Part shown: piece by piece, positions 1 to 12,709 of the stretch
Layout: every line of letters starts with the position of its first letter
Position numbering within the stretch: position 1 is the stretch's first letter
Assembly (NCBI GenBank): GCA_022453515.1
Contig: JAJNNY010000068.1
Span: 118,565-182,564 of the forward strand
Origin: Astrocystis sublimbata
Lineage: Eukaryota; Ascomycota; Sordariomycetes; Xylariales; Xylariaceae
Reading direction: 5' to 3'
Length of the DNA stretch: 64,000 nt
Translations under genes and position numbers: made by a program
Notes under the pieces: generated by a model
The model's database searches: none
Told to the model about the DNA's origin: nothing
What the model saw: only the letters and a program-made list of their open reading frames with translations

Positions 1-659
1 ACCAAGACGTACGTGCGTCTGCGCGACGCCCAGCGCCGCGCCGAGAAGCGCAACCAGCAGTTCACCCACACGACGCCGCGTACGCTCCTCGGCGTCGTCC
101 GTCTCGCGCAGGCCCTGGCGCGTCTGCGCTTCGTCAACGAGGTCTCGCAGGACGACGTCGACGAGGCCCTGCGTCTCATCGAGTCCTCGAAGGAGAGTCT
201 CGCGGCCCATGAGGGCGCCGGCGGTCGCCGCGCGCTGAACGCCTCCAGCAGGATCTACAACCTTGTCAAGGCGCTCGCGGACAGCGGGGCGTGCCGCGAT
301 GCGGCCGACGAGGACGACGAGGAGGGCACGGTCGAGCTCAGTATGCGCAAGGTCCGTGAACGCGTCCTGGCTAAGGGCTTCACTGAGGACCAGTGGTTGA
401 CTGCGCTGGAAGAGTACACGAGTCTTGATGTGAGTTTTTTACTTTTCGCGCCCTGCTCCAATCCATTTTTGTATCATTTCGTCTCATGCATACATACATG
501 CACCCCTCCTTAATTCTCTCCACGTGCTCTTCCTTTCGATGCCGTATCCTGCAACACCAAAGCTAATATTCTGGTCAACAGGTCTGGCAGACAGCTGGCA
601 ATGGCAGCAGACTGGTCTTCATCACGACCAACGACGGAGCGGAAGACGATGATGAGTAA
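1..659 (+). CDS. MCM7: DNA replication licensing factor MCM7, C-terminal part (5' truncated by window edge)
   Basis: Mcm7 is one of the six subunits of the MCM2-7 replicative helicase in the nucleus. The frame is open from base 1, so only the C-terminal end is present: the tail of the AAA+ domain lid (TPRTLLGVVRLAQALARLRF) and the small C-terminal winged-helix region. Exon 1 is 1-429, the intron 430-581 (GTGAGT...CAG) and the last exon 582-659, ending in TAA. The join restores the motif EYTSLDVWQT followed by GSRLVFITTND and an acidic tail, which is typical of fungal Mcm7 ends. It is convergent with the mitoribosomal gene downstream. Identity rests on my recognition of the C-terminal motifs; the helicase core lies outside the window. 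Confidence 0.9.
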
Positions 660-1412
660 GTATAAGTCGTGATAGTTGTGATACTACAGGGGAGTAAAGA
701 CCACGAAACGCCCTTTTGCATACCTAATCATATGGGCAACTGCACCGCGCCTCGATGCGATTCTGGCATTGGGGCTGAGACTGGAACAAACCTACCCCAT
801 CCCACCCATGGCGTGTGGATTGGACATAAGATAAAAAGGACAAGAGTCTGAGTCTGAATTATACTACTGCCTGCAAGTGTCTGAAGACATGTTATTAGTA
901 GATGCTCGCTTTTGTAAAGCAGCTAGCAAAAGATAGGACGACCACCACAGATCAGATCAATAGCTAGATAAGGAGGTGAATAGAAAGAAAAGACAAAAAC
1001 ATCGGAAAACATTGCGGCCCATCTCAGCTCGAGCTCTGTCTCTATGCAGTATTCAGTGTACAGTTGAGTTACATTCTATAAATTGTGTCGAACTTTTACG
1101 TTGCTTGTAATCATGTAACAACGAGATGCAGCCAAGTACCTTGGTAGGTACAGGCTGGATGTCAAATGATTTGAGAATCCAGGACATGGCCACAGGGGAA
1201 CGCAATCCCAGGAACTTCTAACAGGAGCCGATCGAAACAGTAGTGACAAGTCTCAAAGATTTTTATATAGGGCACAGCTAGCTAGCTACTAATACGATGG
1301 TATTTCTTTTACAGTACCTATACAGCATATACATGTAATGTGGTGTAATGTAATGGGATGCAATGATACACGCGCGCGATCTCATCATCGTCATCATCAT
1401 CACCGTCACCCC
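660..1412. other. Convergent intergenic region MCM7 / mS29
   Basis: This is the shared 3' region of two convergent genes. It is AT-richer than the flanking coding DNA and has a small GCTAGCTAGCTA-type repeat near 1275-1290. I see no convincing gene. Confidence 0.6.
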
Positions 1413-2886
1413 TTAATTCGTCCTGAGATCCAGCAGCACAACGCGCTCCATCTCAGCCAGGACACCATTGCCCGCCATGGTCCATTTCTCACTGACGCTC
1501 TTCGCGTCGATGCGGGAGCGCATGATGCCGCTGGCGGCCCAGTACTCCATGAGGGCGCGGGCCTCGGCCTTGTCGACGCCCTGGACGTCGAGGGTCTTGA
1601 CGCCGCGGAGGGCGTCGAAGACGCGCTCGTCGTACTTTCTGTAGAAGGGGTCGCGGGCGGGGGGCTCCTCGCCCTTGTTGATGGCGACGGCCTGTTCGAT
1701 GGCCTTCTCCACCGAAGGGATCTGAGGTGCGTTGTTCTTGGCCGTGACGCCGAGAATGGCGGCGCCGTTGGGGAAGACCGTCTTGCCGCCCAGAGCGTCG
1801 GCGAACATGCGCACGAGCACCAGGTCGTGGCTGTGGATCAGCTCGTAGGCGGGCGAGCGGTACTCGCTGATGCGCATGATGTGCGCGATCCCGTCCATGG
1901 CGAACACGATGGGCGGCCGCCCGGGCAGCAGCAGCTCCTGCCAGAAGGCCTGGAAGACGGGCCAGGCGTTCTCGGGCTCCTTGGACAACGTGAGCATACC
2001 GGCGAGGGTCATGTTGCGCGTCACCGAGACGGGCAGCTGCATGTGGTCGAGCTCGACCTTGTACTTGGACAGGATGTGGCCGTTGGTCTGGTGGATGATC
2101 TGCATGAGCTTGACGGTGTAGACGGGCTGGGCGTACTGGTCCGAGTGGGGTATTGGGGAGTATTCGGTCGCCGCTGTGGTCAGCTCTTGTCCTACAGCGC
2201 AGTCGATGTGTTAGTTTCTTGCATCAATGGCTCGTTGCTGGCCATTCCTTACCCTCAGGTAGGTTGATGACCACCCAGTCGTTCATGAATCCCGTGGCCA
2301 GACCTTGGAGGCCCAGTATACTCTTTCCCGACCCCCTGTTTCCCGTCACAACCAATCTCAGCGTCTCCTTCTTCTGGATGGCATCCGTCATTTGCTTGGC
2401 CAGGTCGACCGTCTCCTTGCGCACAAGGCTGTGGGGTGCCCGGAACAGACCCCAGTTCTGGCTGGACTTGAAGGCCTCGCAGGCTCTCAATTGGTCGACG
2501 GTCGCTTGGGGGAAACCGATCATCTTGCCGACGGACTCGGGGTTTGTCACATTCTCGGCGGACAGCACGTCGAGACCCTCGACAGCGAGGGCATTGTCGT
2601 TGCTCAGCTGGATGCGCTTGCGGAAGGCCTTGCGCTCGCCAGGCTGCGGGGCTTTGCCCAGCGGCGCAGTCTTCTTCTTCTTACCTCCGAGGACAAGACG
2701 CTTGCCGAGACGGATATGCTTACTAGTGTCGGATGAGGCCTTGGCCAGGTTCTGGGAGGATGTGGAAAAGGCAGCCGAGGTCGGAGGGACGGTGATGGTG
2801 GCGGCGGCGACGGGGACGGATGCGGGCGCAAGCAGCAGGCGCTGCGAGGGCCGGGCAAGGCACCTCCAGCAACTTGTGCTTGCCAT
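1413..2886 (-). CDS. RSM23: Mitochondrial small ribosomal subunit protein mS29 (DAP3/Rsm23 family)
   Basis: mS29 is the GTP-binding protein of the mitochondrial small ribosomal subunit. The model has exon 1 at 2886-2253 and exon 2 at 2191-1413, with an intron at 2252-2192 (GTAAGG...TAG), and encodes 470 aa. The ATG at 2886 was chosen because it begins a presequence-like N-terminus (MASTSCWRCLARPSQRLLL, rich in Arg, Ser and Ala, no acidic residues) followed by an FSTSS-like processing region. An upstream in-frame ATG at 3006 would add 40 unlikely residues. A P-loop GNRGSGKS lies near residues 181-188. The second exon carries the family's C-terminal half, including PPIVFAMDGIAHIMR. It probably shares a bidirectional promoter with RRS1. 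Confidence 0.9.
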
Positions 2887-3441
2887 GGGTCTGAACTCGG
2901 GTACCCAGGGGAGGGGGGCGGTTTTGGGCGAGGGAACGGTGTTGCGACGAGGAAGTGGGTGAGCGAGCACGAGCGCCCGGCAGCTTTCAGCTTCACACAA
3001 GGGCACAATGTCGGCGGGTGGTCATGGTCGAAGGCGGGCCCCAGTAAAATTTCCACTGGGACGGCTGAGAGCGCCGTGCCGTGCCTGATCTCCGGGGGCC
3101 AGCGGCGTTGCGGGCGTTGCGGGTCAGATCCTTACAGGGGGGTCGACAACGCTAATGCCGCTTACGCTTAGGTGCTCAGCAGCCTTTATCGATTACCAAG
3201 GTCCCGCCAAAAATCTAAGCAGACCTACCTCTCGAGCCTCTCTGTCTGCGAAGCTTCAATACCATCTTTAGGCAGATTTCCTTGTCCATTCGCATTCCCA
3301 CTTCGAGAACAAAACATTTCGAGCGCAACAGTCGCCGATAACCAAATAGCCTCCGACGACGTCGAGAAATCACTTTGCAAAACATTTCACCAATTCATCA
3401 GACCGATCGAATCCCACAGCTGCGCATATCAGATCATCGCC
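2887..3441. promoter_or_regulatory. Divergent promoter region mS29 / RRS1
   Basis: This 555-bp region lies between two divergently transcribed ribosome-related genes (mitochondrial ribosomal protein and cytosolic ribosome assembly factor). Promoter function is inferred from the arrangement only. No specific element was recognised with confidence. Confidence 0.4.
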
Positions 3442-4105
3442 ATGTCTATCAAGCCGCGGACAAAGCTCGAGGTCGCCGTCGAGCGCCCGACGCCATACAC
3501 CTTCGACCTCGGCCTTCTACTAGCCAACGACGCAAACCCCATAAACACATCAACGCCAGCCGAGACGACATCCATGGGCGTCGACCCGCTCGAGGCGCAG
3601 CTGATCGCGACAGCACGAGATGGCGCACAGGGTCTAATAAGTACGCTCCCAGCTCCCACACATACCAAATGTACAAACGAAGCTAACCCACCACTCCCCC
3701 CGCAATCAAGACCAGCTCCTAACAACGTGCCCCATCTCCTCGACACCCCAAGGCGTGCTCCTGGCCCTACCCGCGCCGAGCACCGCCCTGCCGCGCGAGA
3801 AGCCGCTTCCCGAAACCAAGCCGCCGACCAAGTGGGAGCAGTTCGCCGCCAAGCGCGGCATCAAGCCCAAGACGCGCGAGCAGCGCCGCATGAAGGCCAA
3901 CCAGTTCAACGAGGAGACGGGCGAGTGGGAGAAGACCTGGGGCTACAACAAGGACGGCCGCATCGACCGCCGCGAGAAGGGCCTCGTCCAGAAGGACTGG
4001 CTCGTCGAGGTCGACGAGAAGAAGGAGCGCGAGGACGCGCAGGCCGCCCTCGCCGGCAGGAGGAAACCGAAGGCCGGCGGCGGTGCCAAGGGGAAGAAGA
4101 GATGA
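3442..4105 (+). CDS. RRS1: Ribosome biogenesis regulatory protein, RRS1 family
   Basis: Rrs1 works with Rpf2 in the nucleolus to load the 5S RNP onto pre-60S particles. The model has exon 1 at 3442-3640 and exon 2 at 3711-4105, separated by a 70-nt intron (GTACGC...AAG, with GCTAAC branch sequence), and encodes 197 aa. The N-terminal part reads KLEVAVERPTPYTFDLG and the central core contains LPREKPLPETKPPTKWEQFA, then GEWEKTWGYNKDGR and DWLVEV, all characteristic of the family. The C-terminus is strongly basic (GGGAKGKKR). Length is close to that of the yeast protein. Read without splicing the frame stays open in other phases, so naive ORF calls here are misleading. Confidence 0.9.
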
Positions 4106-5205
4106 GCAGCGCAGTACCCGCGAGAAATAGAATAGAGGTGGGCGGGTTCGAATTACAGTCATCGACCTACTACTTCCAGACATCCAGGAACCTGTTGGCG
4201 AGAGCATCTTCCCGCACTTCCAGGCTTCTGTCCAAGATACCCAGGAGCCTACAGTCTCTACCGAAGAGAAACACTCCTTCGGCCTACTCAGAATCAAGTG
4301 GTTTGGCGTTCAAGGTCATGGAGTCTGACGGATTCAGCACATTTGTAATGGCGTTTTTTTATCTAAGATAAGGCATGGGAGGTAATGACCAAAACGTGAT
4401 TATATATTGGTTCAATGCTTCATCATGATAGTGATATTCGTTATTATACATACGTCGAGCAACAAAATATAAGGCAGGCAAGACATTTCCCTCCGGTTGC
4501 CACGTCAAATTACCAAACTCCGTTGAGCCAGAGGCGCCACGCCGTGCAGCAAAGCATCTTTAGCACCAGGTACGCCCGGCCTCTCTCCCTTTTGATCACG
4601 CCTCCAAAAACACGCCCCTATCCTGGCGAGACCCTCCAGTCGCCTCTAGCAGCCTCCAGTTGGTACCCAAAGCTGAGTTCTGCCAATTTCAACCAGCAGT
4701 GACAAAACTGTTACCCCTCGAGCCCAGTCTCGAATCACGGGGGTTTGATCAAACATGTTTCCACCTCGTCGCATCAGTGTCAACGTATTCTTTTGCGGTC
4801 GCATACGGTATGCTCGTCCCAGATAGAGGCTTCCCTGACAACACCATCTACGCCGTGGGACGGGCCAAGAAGTATAAGGGATGGCGATCATCCGACATGG
4901 AGCAAGTGACGAGACCTTGTCTGCCGTCTGCCGGTAAGCCGTATATGCAGCTCGAGCCAAATCATTATTGGAATACCATAATCCAACGCCGACTTACAAC
5001 TGAAGAGCTGACAGCATGTGACATTAGAATTGAAAGATCGTAACGACGAGCTGGGAAACACTCTCGAGGGTGATGATGAATCCGTAAACATAATGAATTC
5101 GTATTCGCAAAGACTCAAATAAATCATCTCCCTCGGATGCCAAATAACCGTTGCCCCAAGCAACATTGGGCAAATACAGAAACGACGCTCATATCAGGGG
5201 TATCG
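4106..5205. other. Intergenic region RRS1 / RhoGAP (convergent)
   Basis: These 1.1 kb lie between two convergent genes. Short open frames exist on both strands (for example 4660-5043 +), but none has a recognisable domain or consistent coding character. I see no gene I can support. Confidence 0.5.
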
Positions 5206-7562
5206 CTAAAAATTCATGGGAGATAATGGTTTAATAGGCGATAGTGGCCGCAAGCCCTGGCCATGTTCGCTGTTTGCTTGTCTATCGACCGACGGGTTTG
5301 CTGGATGTGCATAGCCCACTGTCAGGTTGCCATTTGGTTGACTCGGCAGCAAAGCTTCCTGTCTCGGATCGTGGTGTGGATCGGTGGTATGTGACGAACC
5401 CTTGCTTCCATCGGAGGAGGAAATCGCGCGGTCGTCTTGGGACTCGGACTCGATGTCTTTCGGGGAATGACGGTCTCCGGCCAGACCTCGGGGCAAAGGT
5501 TGCTGGAATAACTTGTATTCCTCTTCTATGTACCTGGCCTCATTCCTACAGCCTTGCCAGCACAACCGCCAGTCGCACACCAAGAATTTGAAACAGAATG
5601 CATCGATCTTCATGCAAGGCTGGAAGCAAATGCAGAGGTTGCGAAAGTCCATCTTGTTCCTTTCCGAATGGGCCAACAGCAGGCTGAGGTGGCATGTCAC
5701 TGCGAAGAGTAGATAATATTTGAACGGCGGAAGATTCGACAACTCGTCGATGAGCATTTGGGGGACTTTTTCTGCCCCCGCACAATGTCGAGAAATTCGT
5801 TCCTGCGCTTCTTTCGGGAAAAGTTCGTCGGGCAGCTCGCGTAACCAGGCCTTAAGCATGGAACCGATGATGTTGATGTCGTAGAGATCGTGTTGGGCGA
5901 ACAGGTCAACATCCAATTCTAGATTCCGGTCAGCATTCCAATTAGAAAAACATCGATGTGCACGCACCTTCGTCAAACTTTCTCTGCCATTTCTTGATTT
6001 GCGGACCACTTCCAGGTACCCGGTAAAGGCCTTCTACTTCTGTTCCGTTGAAGTTGAGGTAGTCTATAGCCCGCCAAGGAAATGCAGGCATCCAGAATTC
6101 GGTCTTGTCTCGCGACTCCTCCAAGCGTTTCGAAATTCTCGTCTTGCGTGTCTGTTCGATCAATGGCAAATTGATCACTTTCAAGACATAGTGCTCGTCG
6201 TCGACTACTGGTTCTCTCTCGGTGGTGCTCGCACTACGGCCACTCTTCCCAAAGAAACCTTTGCTAGTCAAATTTTCGGTTGCGCGGTTGTGCAGGTTCT
6301 TGAGCCCGCTGAAGAATGTAGAGGGACCAATGTCTCTTATGGAGGGAGGCTGACTCCTGTTCTCTTTGATATTTCTGTTTTCCTTGTTCGATGGCACCTC
6401 GCGGTAGGCCCGATCTGCGGAGTGGTTGCGCGTTGACGAGTTCATCATGTTCCTGAAAGACCTATCGTGTGCCTCTGGGTTGATTGGGGCGGTCTTTAGG
6501 GGTTGCTGGTCCTCGATTGGAGCCAATCTCTCAGGGTCGCTTGTCTGAGTGGTAACATCCTGCTCAGGGATCTGATGATCCGACTCCTTCAAAGACCTGT
6601 TGCGCCCTAACAAGGCAAACGGTTTAGGCTTGCTCCTTTTCGATGCAGCCGCATCGTGTTCAGTTGCGGCTGGCAGGGATAGCTCTGATTTGGATATGAG
6701 AGCGGGGGCGGGCTTTTGTAGAACTATATCGGGAGATGATCGGTCTAGTGCACAGCAAAATATCAGTATGTCAGCACTCCAGCAGTGCAGCAATGGGTGG
6801 TGGTCTTTTCTGTGACGCACCTGAATGCTTAGAGGTCTTACTAGGGACCCTCTCTGCCATTATAGGTATATCAGCCCCCGCGGGTGAAGCCTCACTGTTG
6901 CTTGCCGGTTGAACTTGGTGAGGCTGGTTACTAGACTTGGAACCCTTCCCGAATTTGTTGAAGAAGCGGCTGCCACTCCTCGAGTGCTTCTCGGGGGTCG
7001 GGCCGAAGATCTGGGGCAACGAGGGGGATGTCGCGAATTGTTTGGTGAAGAAGGGCGTGGTAGGGTAGTTCCGGGCGCTCTGATTCGAATGATTCGAAAA
7101 GTTGGAATAATCGGTATGCTGCCTGGTGATTTGAGCATCATCGGCGGAGCGGAGTGGTAGTGAGGCCTGGAATGCCTCGGCAGCTGGAGGGCGAGACTCC
7201 CCCTGGTGGGCGGTCTGCGGCCTCCTTGTCGGGTTGAACTTGCTGAAAGGCGAGCGCGGCGATTGTGATTTGTTCGAGAGGCTGGGCGACAAGACTTGGA
7301 GTGTGTTGTCAGATGTATTGAAAGAGCGCGGGCTGGGTCTGTCGGCCGTGGCCGGGGCAGTGGGCTCGCTGGGACCAAGAGTGGTAGCAGCTGCTGTTGT
7401 TGCAGCGGTAGCAGTAGCCGTAGCAGTGGTAGCGGCGGCGGTGGTGGTGGTGGCAGCAGTGTCTTTGGCAGCAGTAGTGGCAGCAGCAGCAGCAGTAGCA
7501 GACGAGGAGTTGCCTTCAGCCAAAGACAGCGCCAGCGGCTGAGGAGCGGACCTACGTCCCAT
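5206..7562 (-). CDS. RhoGAP-domain GTPase-activating protein
   Basis: This is a predicted GTPase-activating protein for Rho-family GTPases, likely acting in polarity or cytoskeleton control. Exons are 7562-6821, 6744-5968 and 5918-5206, with introns of 76 and 49 nt (both GTGCGT donors, TAG acceptors), encoding 743 aa. The N-terminal third is low complexity: an Ala/Thr tract near residues 20-62 and then Ser/Pro-rich sequence. The RhoGAP domain spans roughly residues 440-640. It shows the arginine-finger motif EGLYRVPGSG, followed after the second intron by NIIGSMLKAWLRELPDELFP and then NLCICFQPCMKID. The C-terminal tail is Pro/Ser-rich and probably disordered. The exact Rho target and gene name cannot be assigned from sequence. 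Confidence 0.85.
7377..7505 (-). repeat. Ala/Thr codon repeat tract inside the RhoGAP gene
   Basis: This is an imperfect run of GCN/ACN codons (on the + strand GTAGCAGCAG- and GTGGTGGTGG-like) coding for about 40 alternating Ala and Thr residues near the protein N-terminus. It is probably length-variable and disordered. Confidence 0.7.
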
Positions 7563-10500
7563 TATTGCATGTGCGGTGGCGTATGCGGCGGGCGCACGCC
7601 AATCCGAGCAATGGAGAGGGGAGGGAGGTATCCGGGTCCTATTGGCTCGCTGGGCATTCAGCAGGCATCGGACACAACCAAGAACAAGCCACGAACAGCC
7701 GGGAACCAGGACCAGGAGGGTATTCGAAAATAGATGAGAACGGTGTTTGCTACCTCGTCGACGGTCGACGGTAGGCGGGCTGGGCAGGTACCGGATGGTT
7801 CGCGCGCGCTGCCGCCGACGGGAGGGTTGTGAGGGCAGAGCGCAGGCCGTCGTCTCGGGCTGTCTGTGTCGTTGGGCTTGGGTGGAATGCTGTATGCTGT
7901 ACTGTACGGTACCTGACTCCCAGCGTGGCTCTCTGGCTGGGGGCCGCTAGGGGTGGTGGTGGTGACAGTGCACCTAAGGTGGTGTCGGGCTTGGTTGCGC
8001 AGGTGCTTGATTGGCAGCGGCAAAATGCGTGGGTAGATTATTGAAACTTGCGCCCAAACACCCGATCACCCACCAATACTGACGCAGCGATGGCCTCGGT
8101 GCGGAGAGCTTGCAATGCAATGCAATGCAATGCAATGCAATGCGCAATGGCAATGACAGTCAGTGACAATGTGGCCAAGGAGCGAGCGGTGGAGGAGGTA
8201 GGATGTGGCCAGTCAGATGGTCAAATCGACGGAGGAGAGAATTGGATAATTGGACAGTTTCCCAAGCTTGGTTACTCAAACTCAATAGGTACGCAGGTAA
8301 CGTCCAGTCCACGAGGCATGCGTATCCGTACCTCGGCGGACGGCATGTAGTAGGGCGACGTAGGGAGTCGAGTTCTTGTTACCACGCACAGTCCGGCAGA
8401 TGTGATACCACCTACCTAATCTTACCTTGCCCTTGCCTTGGGGGGAAATGCAGCAAGCAGGCAGCCAACCTTACCCTTGGGAACCTTGTTGAAAGCTTGT
8501 GATCGACTGCTGGCCAGTAAATGTATAAGTACTACGGTCGCAGCTGCCAATCTAAACTAGGGGTCAGCAGTTGGGAAACGGCGTGCCTGACGCAGACTAG
8601 ATTAGGTAAATTAACCTCTACAATGATTGGTCACGGCCACTTACACACCTCGAGCAGCCACGCAACCCATCAGAAACCTATCAGGCCCAGGTACAGAGCC
8701 ACCAGAAACCGGCAGGATGCCTCGTGTTCCACTTCAGGTACAACACCTTCCTTCGCACGTAGAGGGCACCTGCAAGCCTACGGTCGGCCTAGAGTGCCCT
8801 AACGCAAGGTACTTGCAGACTACGGTCAGGTACGGTCACAGTAGTGTGAGATGTGAAGGCCGAAGGATTGGGCATTTCTCGATAGGTACCTCGAAATAAG
8901 CCCAGCTACTCGTATATCACTCACTACTACTCGTACTACCTGCATTTAGGCAGACGAAGCATGAGCTCATCACGCACGTAATTCTTTACATTCCTCGATT
9001 GTCTATTTCTAAGATCAAGCCGGATGGGAGGTGGAAATCGAGAAACGCGTATGTATTTCATTAGGTGGGTAAGTGCTCCGCCATGAGAGAACGCAGTGCC
9101 AAACACCTTCCTGACTTGATCTGCGATGTGCAGTCTGGGACTCGGCAGTGTTCTTGTGCCTGGGCAGACGAACCTAGGCGCGCTAGGTACATTAAGTCTA
9201 CCACTATCCTTGGGTGTTTGGTCGAGCTAATCCCAGCGTTCGCAGGCTCGCTTCCCTTTTCGAGCTATAAAACCTAATTAGAACATCTGAAACGTCGTGA
9301 TACAGGGGTATATCACGCTAGATAAACCACCAGCTTACCTAAGTGGGCAGCCTCTTTCACTTTTGAGTTGAACTTGACTGCGCGATCCACCACCGTCGGT
9401 TCCTCTTCTCACCTCTCTCTCACTCCGTCTGAAGTTCTTGGACTCCTCGTATTTGCTCATGTACAAACGCGCTTGCGACGGGAACTATATGCCTTGCCCT
9501 TGAGTATTGCTCAATAGTCGCCTATGCGTTCGATGTCTACGGTGTGAAATTTACGGTACGGAACAAAAGGCGGTAGAAATGCTTGGTCAATATCGGTATT
9601 TTATAGGTCGATGCCTCCTTGGTAAGTATGCGATTCATGTTATCCATGATAAATATAGTACATGTCTACGTACCTAAGTTTCCTCGGGACCATTTGAGGC
9701 GCAAATGTTCGGCAACCTCCATGTGGTAGAAATCTGTCAAATCCTTTCTTGCCCAAACGACTTGTTGGAATGCGGTTCAACCCCGATCCACAACGCGAGG
9801 ATTTCCAACTCGATTATGCCTTGTATGGGGCCTGGATCGGCGACGGACTAGGAGATTCGATCATGCAATGCTCATGTCATCCGTTCTTACTTCTATTTGT
9901 GCCTCTTTACTAGTCAAACATACAGTCTCATTGTCAGCCTAGCATGTATTTGGTGAGTGGGATTCTTCATGCGGATCGCATCCAACACGTACTCACTCAT
10001 GTTCTAGGGCGCACATCACCTACCTAGGGCGTTTCTTCAGCCCCGACAATGAGACTTCGCCCGGGGCCCTTCTCGGGAACTGTGTAGTTGCCTCTGCTGG
10101 CCACGAAACAATTTGAAGATCGAAGGTGGGACTGGTCAATAGGGGAGCTCGACAGGGGTAAATGGAAGCCGAAACAGGTGGAATCCCGAACTATTTCTGA
10201 AACATCCCGACCTTGCTAAATGGATAGAACGCCGGCCTTGGGCGCAGTCAGTATTTCGAAATACCGCACAGTGACTGGCAGCTTTGGTAAGGTAGGCACT
10301 ACTTTCAGCTAAGTAAGTCTTCGGGCAGGCCGTCATTGTCATTGTCTTAGGTACGCAATTGTCATAGCCTCTGCGTGTGTAAGTGTATCTGCGTCGTGTT
10401 ATATAATGTTCCAGAACAAAAGGACTTCATTCCACGACAGCCAAGGCCGGCGCCATCTGCTTCGCGAGAGATGTCTGACATGTAGTTGTGGAAAGATGTC

Positions 10501-11553
10501 TTAAGATCACACAAAAGAATTTAACGCGTCTGGTGGGCTGCCCCTGAAGGCATTCCATAGTCAACTGTTGTTGTTGACGCAGCAATATACGATCTCGATT
10601 TCCAAAGCAGATACGCGAGGTACACAATCCAAATCCTCGGCTGTATGGAGACGGAGCGGCCCGATAGTGAGACACAGCTTTCGGGAAGAGGTACTGAGCC
10701 TAAATCCCAACATCGTTTTCAGGATTGGTGCCGAGTACCTAGTCCAGGCCCCAGGGTTGAGCAGATGAGGTCTTGGCCCAGAATAGATATTGTCTCTAAT
10801 GCTGTTTGGCAAGCTCGCCTATTGATGCACAGCTGCGAACAAACCGGCCTCCTCCATATGCCAGTGCCAAATTGCAAGTTCGAAATACAAGATAATCATG
10901 ATGTTTGCGAAGATCCCTGTCTACAAATTGTGAGACAGTCGACGGATTACGTCAATAGTGGAAGATACACTACGCTCAATACAGTTCCGATAGCGAACAC
11001 GAAAAACACAGCTGAATCAGAGTGGAGGGAATCGCAAAACTCAAAGGCTGCAGGATATCAGTTATTTACCCATGAGCCCAAGTGTTTGGTAATGGTAACC
11101 ATAGTACATGCATCGTATGCATAGATATCATGTAAAGGCATCTGTAGATCTTGGTGTCTAGATGTCGAACTTATCTAGGTGCAGATGTAGGTTTTTACCT
11201 ATTCAGGTACCCCTGCCCTGCAGGCAGACGAGCAGACTGACTGCCATGTGGATCGCAGCTCCCGAGTCTCCCACTGGCTGAAGACAACCTTGCCCCACCC
11301 CCGCAACAGGCAACGAAATAGGCGACCGAATTGAGCAGCTAAGCAAGAAAAGCCAAGAGCTCATCTAAACGACAACTTATAGGTCCTTCAACTTGTTCAA
11401 CAACTCAACTGACGTCGCTCATCCAGTGAAGTGAAGGGAAGCCCAGGCTGCCCGAGGATTGTGCTTGTGTCTGAGAACCAGGATTTGGGTCAAACAAATT
11501 CTAGACAGCTACTCTCCATCTCGGCGACCGACCCTGGCACCCCGGATGAACTG
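7563..11553. other. Long gene-poor divergent region RhoGAP / BET2
   Basis: About 4 kb separate the two divergent gene starts, several times the usual spacing in this window. It contains a TGCAA repeat (8111-8140), many TACCTA/CCTAGG-like short motifs, and only weak open frames (the longest, 10645-11124 +, has no recognisable domain). I see no protein gene I can support. It may hold long 5' leaders, a noncoding transcript or decayed sequence. Confidence 0.5.
8111..8140. repeat. TGCAA pentanucleotide repeat
   Basis: Six perfect tandem copies of TGCAA run from 8111 to 8140, followed by a degenerate copy. It is a short microsatellite in noncoding DNA. Confidence 0.95.
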
Positions 11554-12624
11554 ATGGACATGGCCGAGTCAAACCAGCTACCAGATGAGCTCCAGCTTGC
11601 CGCAGCCAAGCACGTCAAATACATCCAAAGTCTAGACACAAGGAAAGACGACTACGAGTATTGGCTGACGGAGCATCTGCGCCTAAACGGGCTCTACTGG
11701 GGCCTGACTGCACTGCATCTTCTCAGGCGGCCTGACGCACTACCCCGCGACGAGACCATCGACTTCGTGCTGTCCTGTCAGCATGCGAACGGCGGGTTTG
11801 GCGCTGCCCCCGGCCACGATGCGCACATGCTGTACACCGTCAGCGCCGTGCAGATTCTCGTTCTGGTCGACGGCTTCGATGAGCTGGAGAAACGTGGCAC
11901 CGGCAAGTTAAAGGTCGCGCAATGTGAGTTTCCGACATTCTGAAAATCGTCGTGACAGGGCAGTCCCGAATACCAACTGACCCTCACCCGCACATCAGTC
12001 ATGGCAGGGCTCCAGGATCGGGAAAAGGGCACCTTTGCTGGCGATGAATGGGGAGAGGAAGATACGCGCTTCCTCTACGGTGCGCTGAATGCGCTGTCGC
12101 TCATGGGCATGCTGCATCTGGTCGACGTCGATAAGGCAGTGAAGCACGTCGCTGCTTGCGCCAATTTTGACGGCGGCTACGGCGTCAACCCAGGCGACGA
12201 GTCGCATTCCGGCCAGATCTTTACATGCGTAGCTGCGCTCACTATAGCAAAGCGGCAAGATCTGATTGATACGGATAGACTCGCGGGTTGGCTGAGTGAA
12301 CGACAGCTGCCAAATGGTGGCTTGAACGGCCGGCCCGAGAAGCAGGAGGATGTCTGCTATAGTTGGTGGGTGCTGAGCAGTCTGTCTATGATCGGTCGGA
12401 CACACTGGATTGACAGGGAGAAGCTCATCAAATTCATTCTCACGTGTCAAGACACAGAGGATGGTGGTATCTCGGATAGACCTGGTAATATGGTCGATGT
12501 CTGGCACACACTATTCGGTCTTACAGGTTTAAGTTTGCTGGGCTACTCGGGCTTAGACGACATCGACCCTGTATATTGCTTACCGAAATCGACGGTTGAA
12601 CGTGTTCTAGGAACGTCCAGCTGA
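11554..12624 (+). CDS. BET2: Rab geranylgeranyltransferase (type II) beta subunit
   Basis: This is the catalytic beta subunit of the enzyme that attaches geranylgeranyl groups to the C-terminal cysteines of Rab GTPases. The model has exon 1 at 11554-11923 and exon 2 at 11999-12624, with a 75-nt intron (GTGAGT...CAG), and encodes 331 aa, the usual family length. The start is uncertain: ATGs at 11554 and 11560 are both in frame, and a short upstream exon cannot be excluded. Prenyltransferase alpha-alpha barrel repeats are clear (CQHANGGFG, FDGGYG, QLPNGGLNGR, CQDTEDGGISDRPG). Zinc-ligand motifs DVC (in KQEDVCYSWW) and the His of VDVWHTLFG are present. This is the last recognisable housekeeping gene before the cluster region. 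Confidence 0.92.
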
Positions 12625-12709
12625 TAAGATTAACGTAGAACAATCAACAAGCCCAAATGAAATCAATCATCGTATATAAAGACCTTTAACAAACAGTATC
12701 AATAGCCGT

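Noticed and set aside
1338..2267. 309-codon plus-strand frame
   Set aside because: It is antisense to the mS29 coding exon. Its His/Val/Gly/Asp-rich composition is the usual shadow of a GC-rich gene.
10645..11124. 159-codon plus-strand open frame
   Set aside because: There is no domain, no signal peptide, atypical composition, and it lies in the gene-poor region, so it is probably a chance frame.
11431..11553. Upstream extension of BET2
   Set aside because: The frame is open upstream but begins with GTG and has no ATG, so ATG 11554 was used. An upstream exon was not found.
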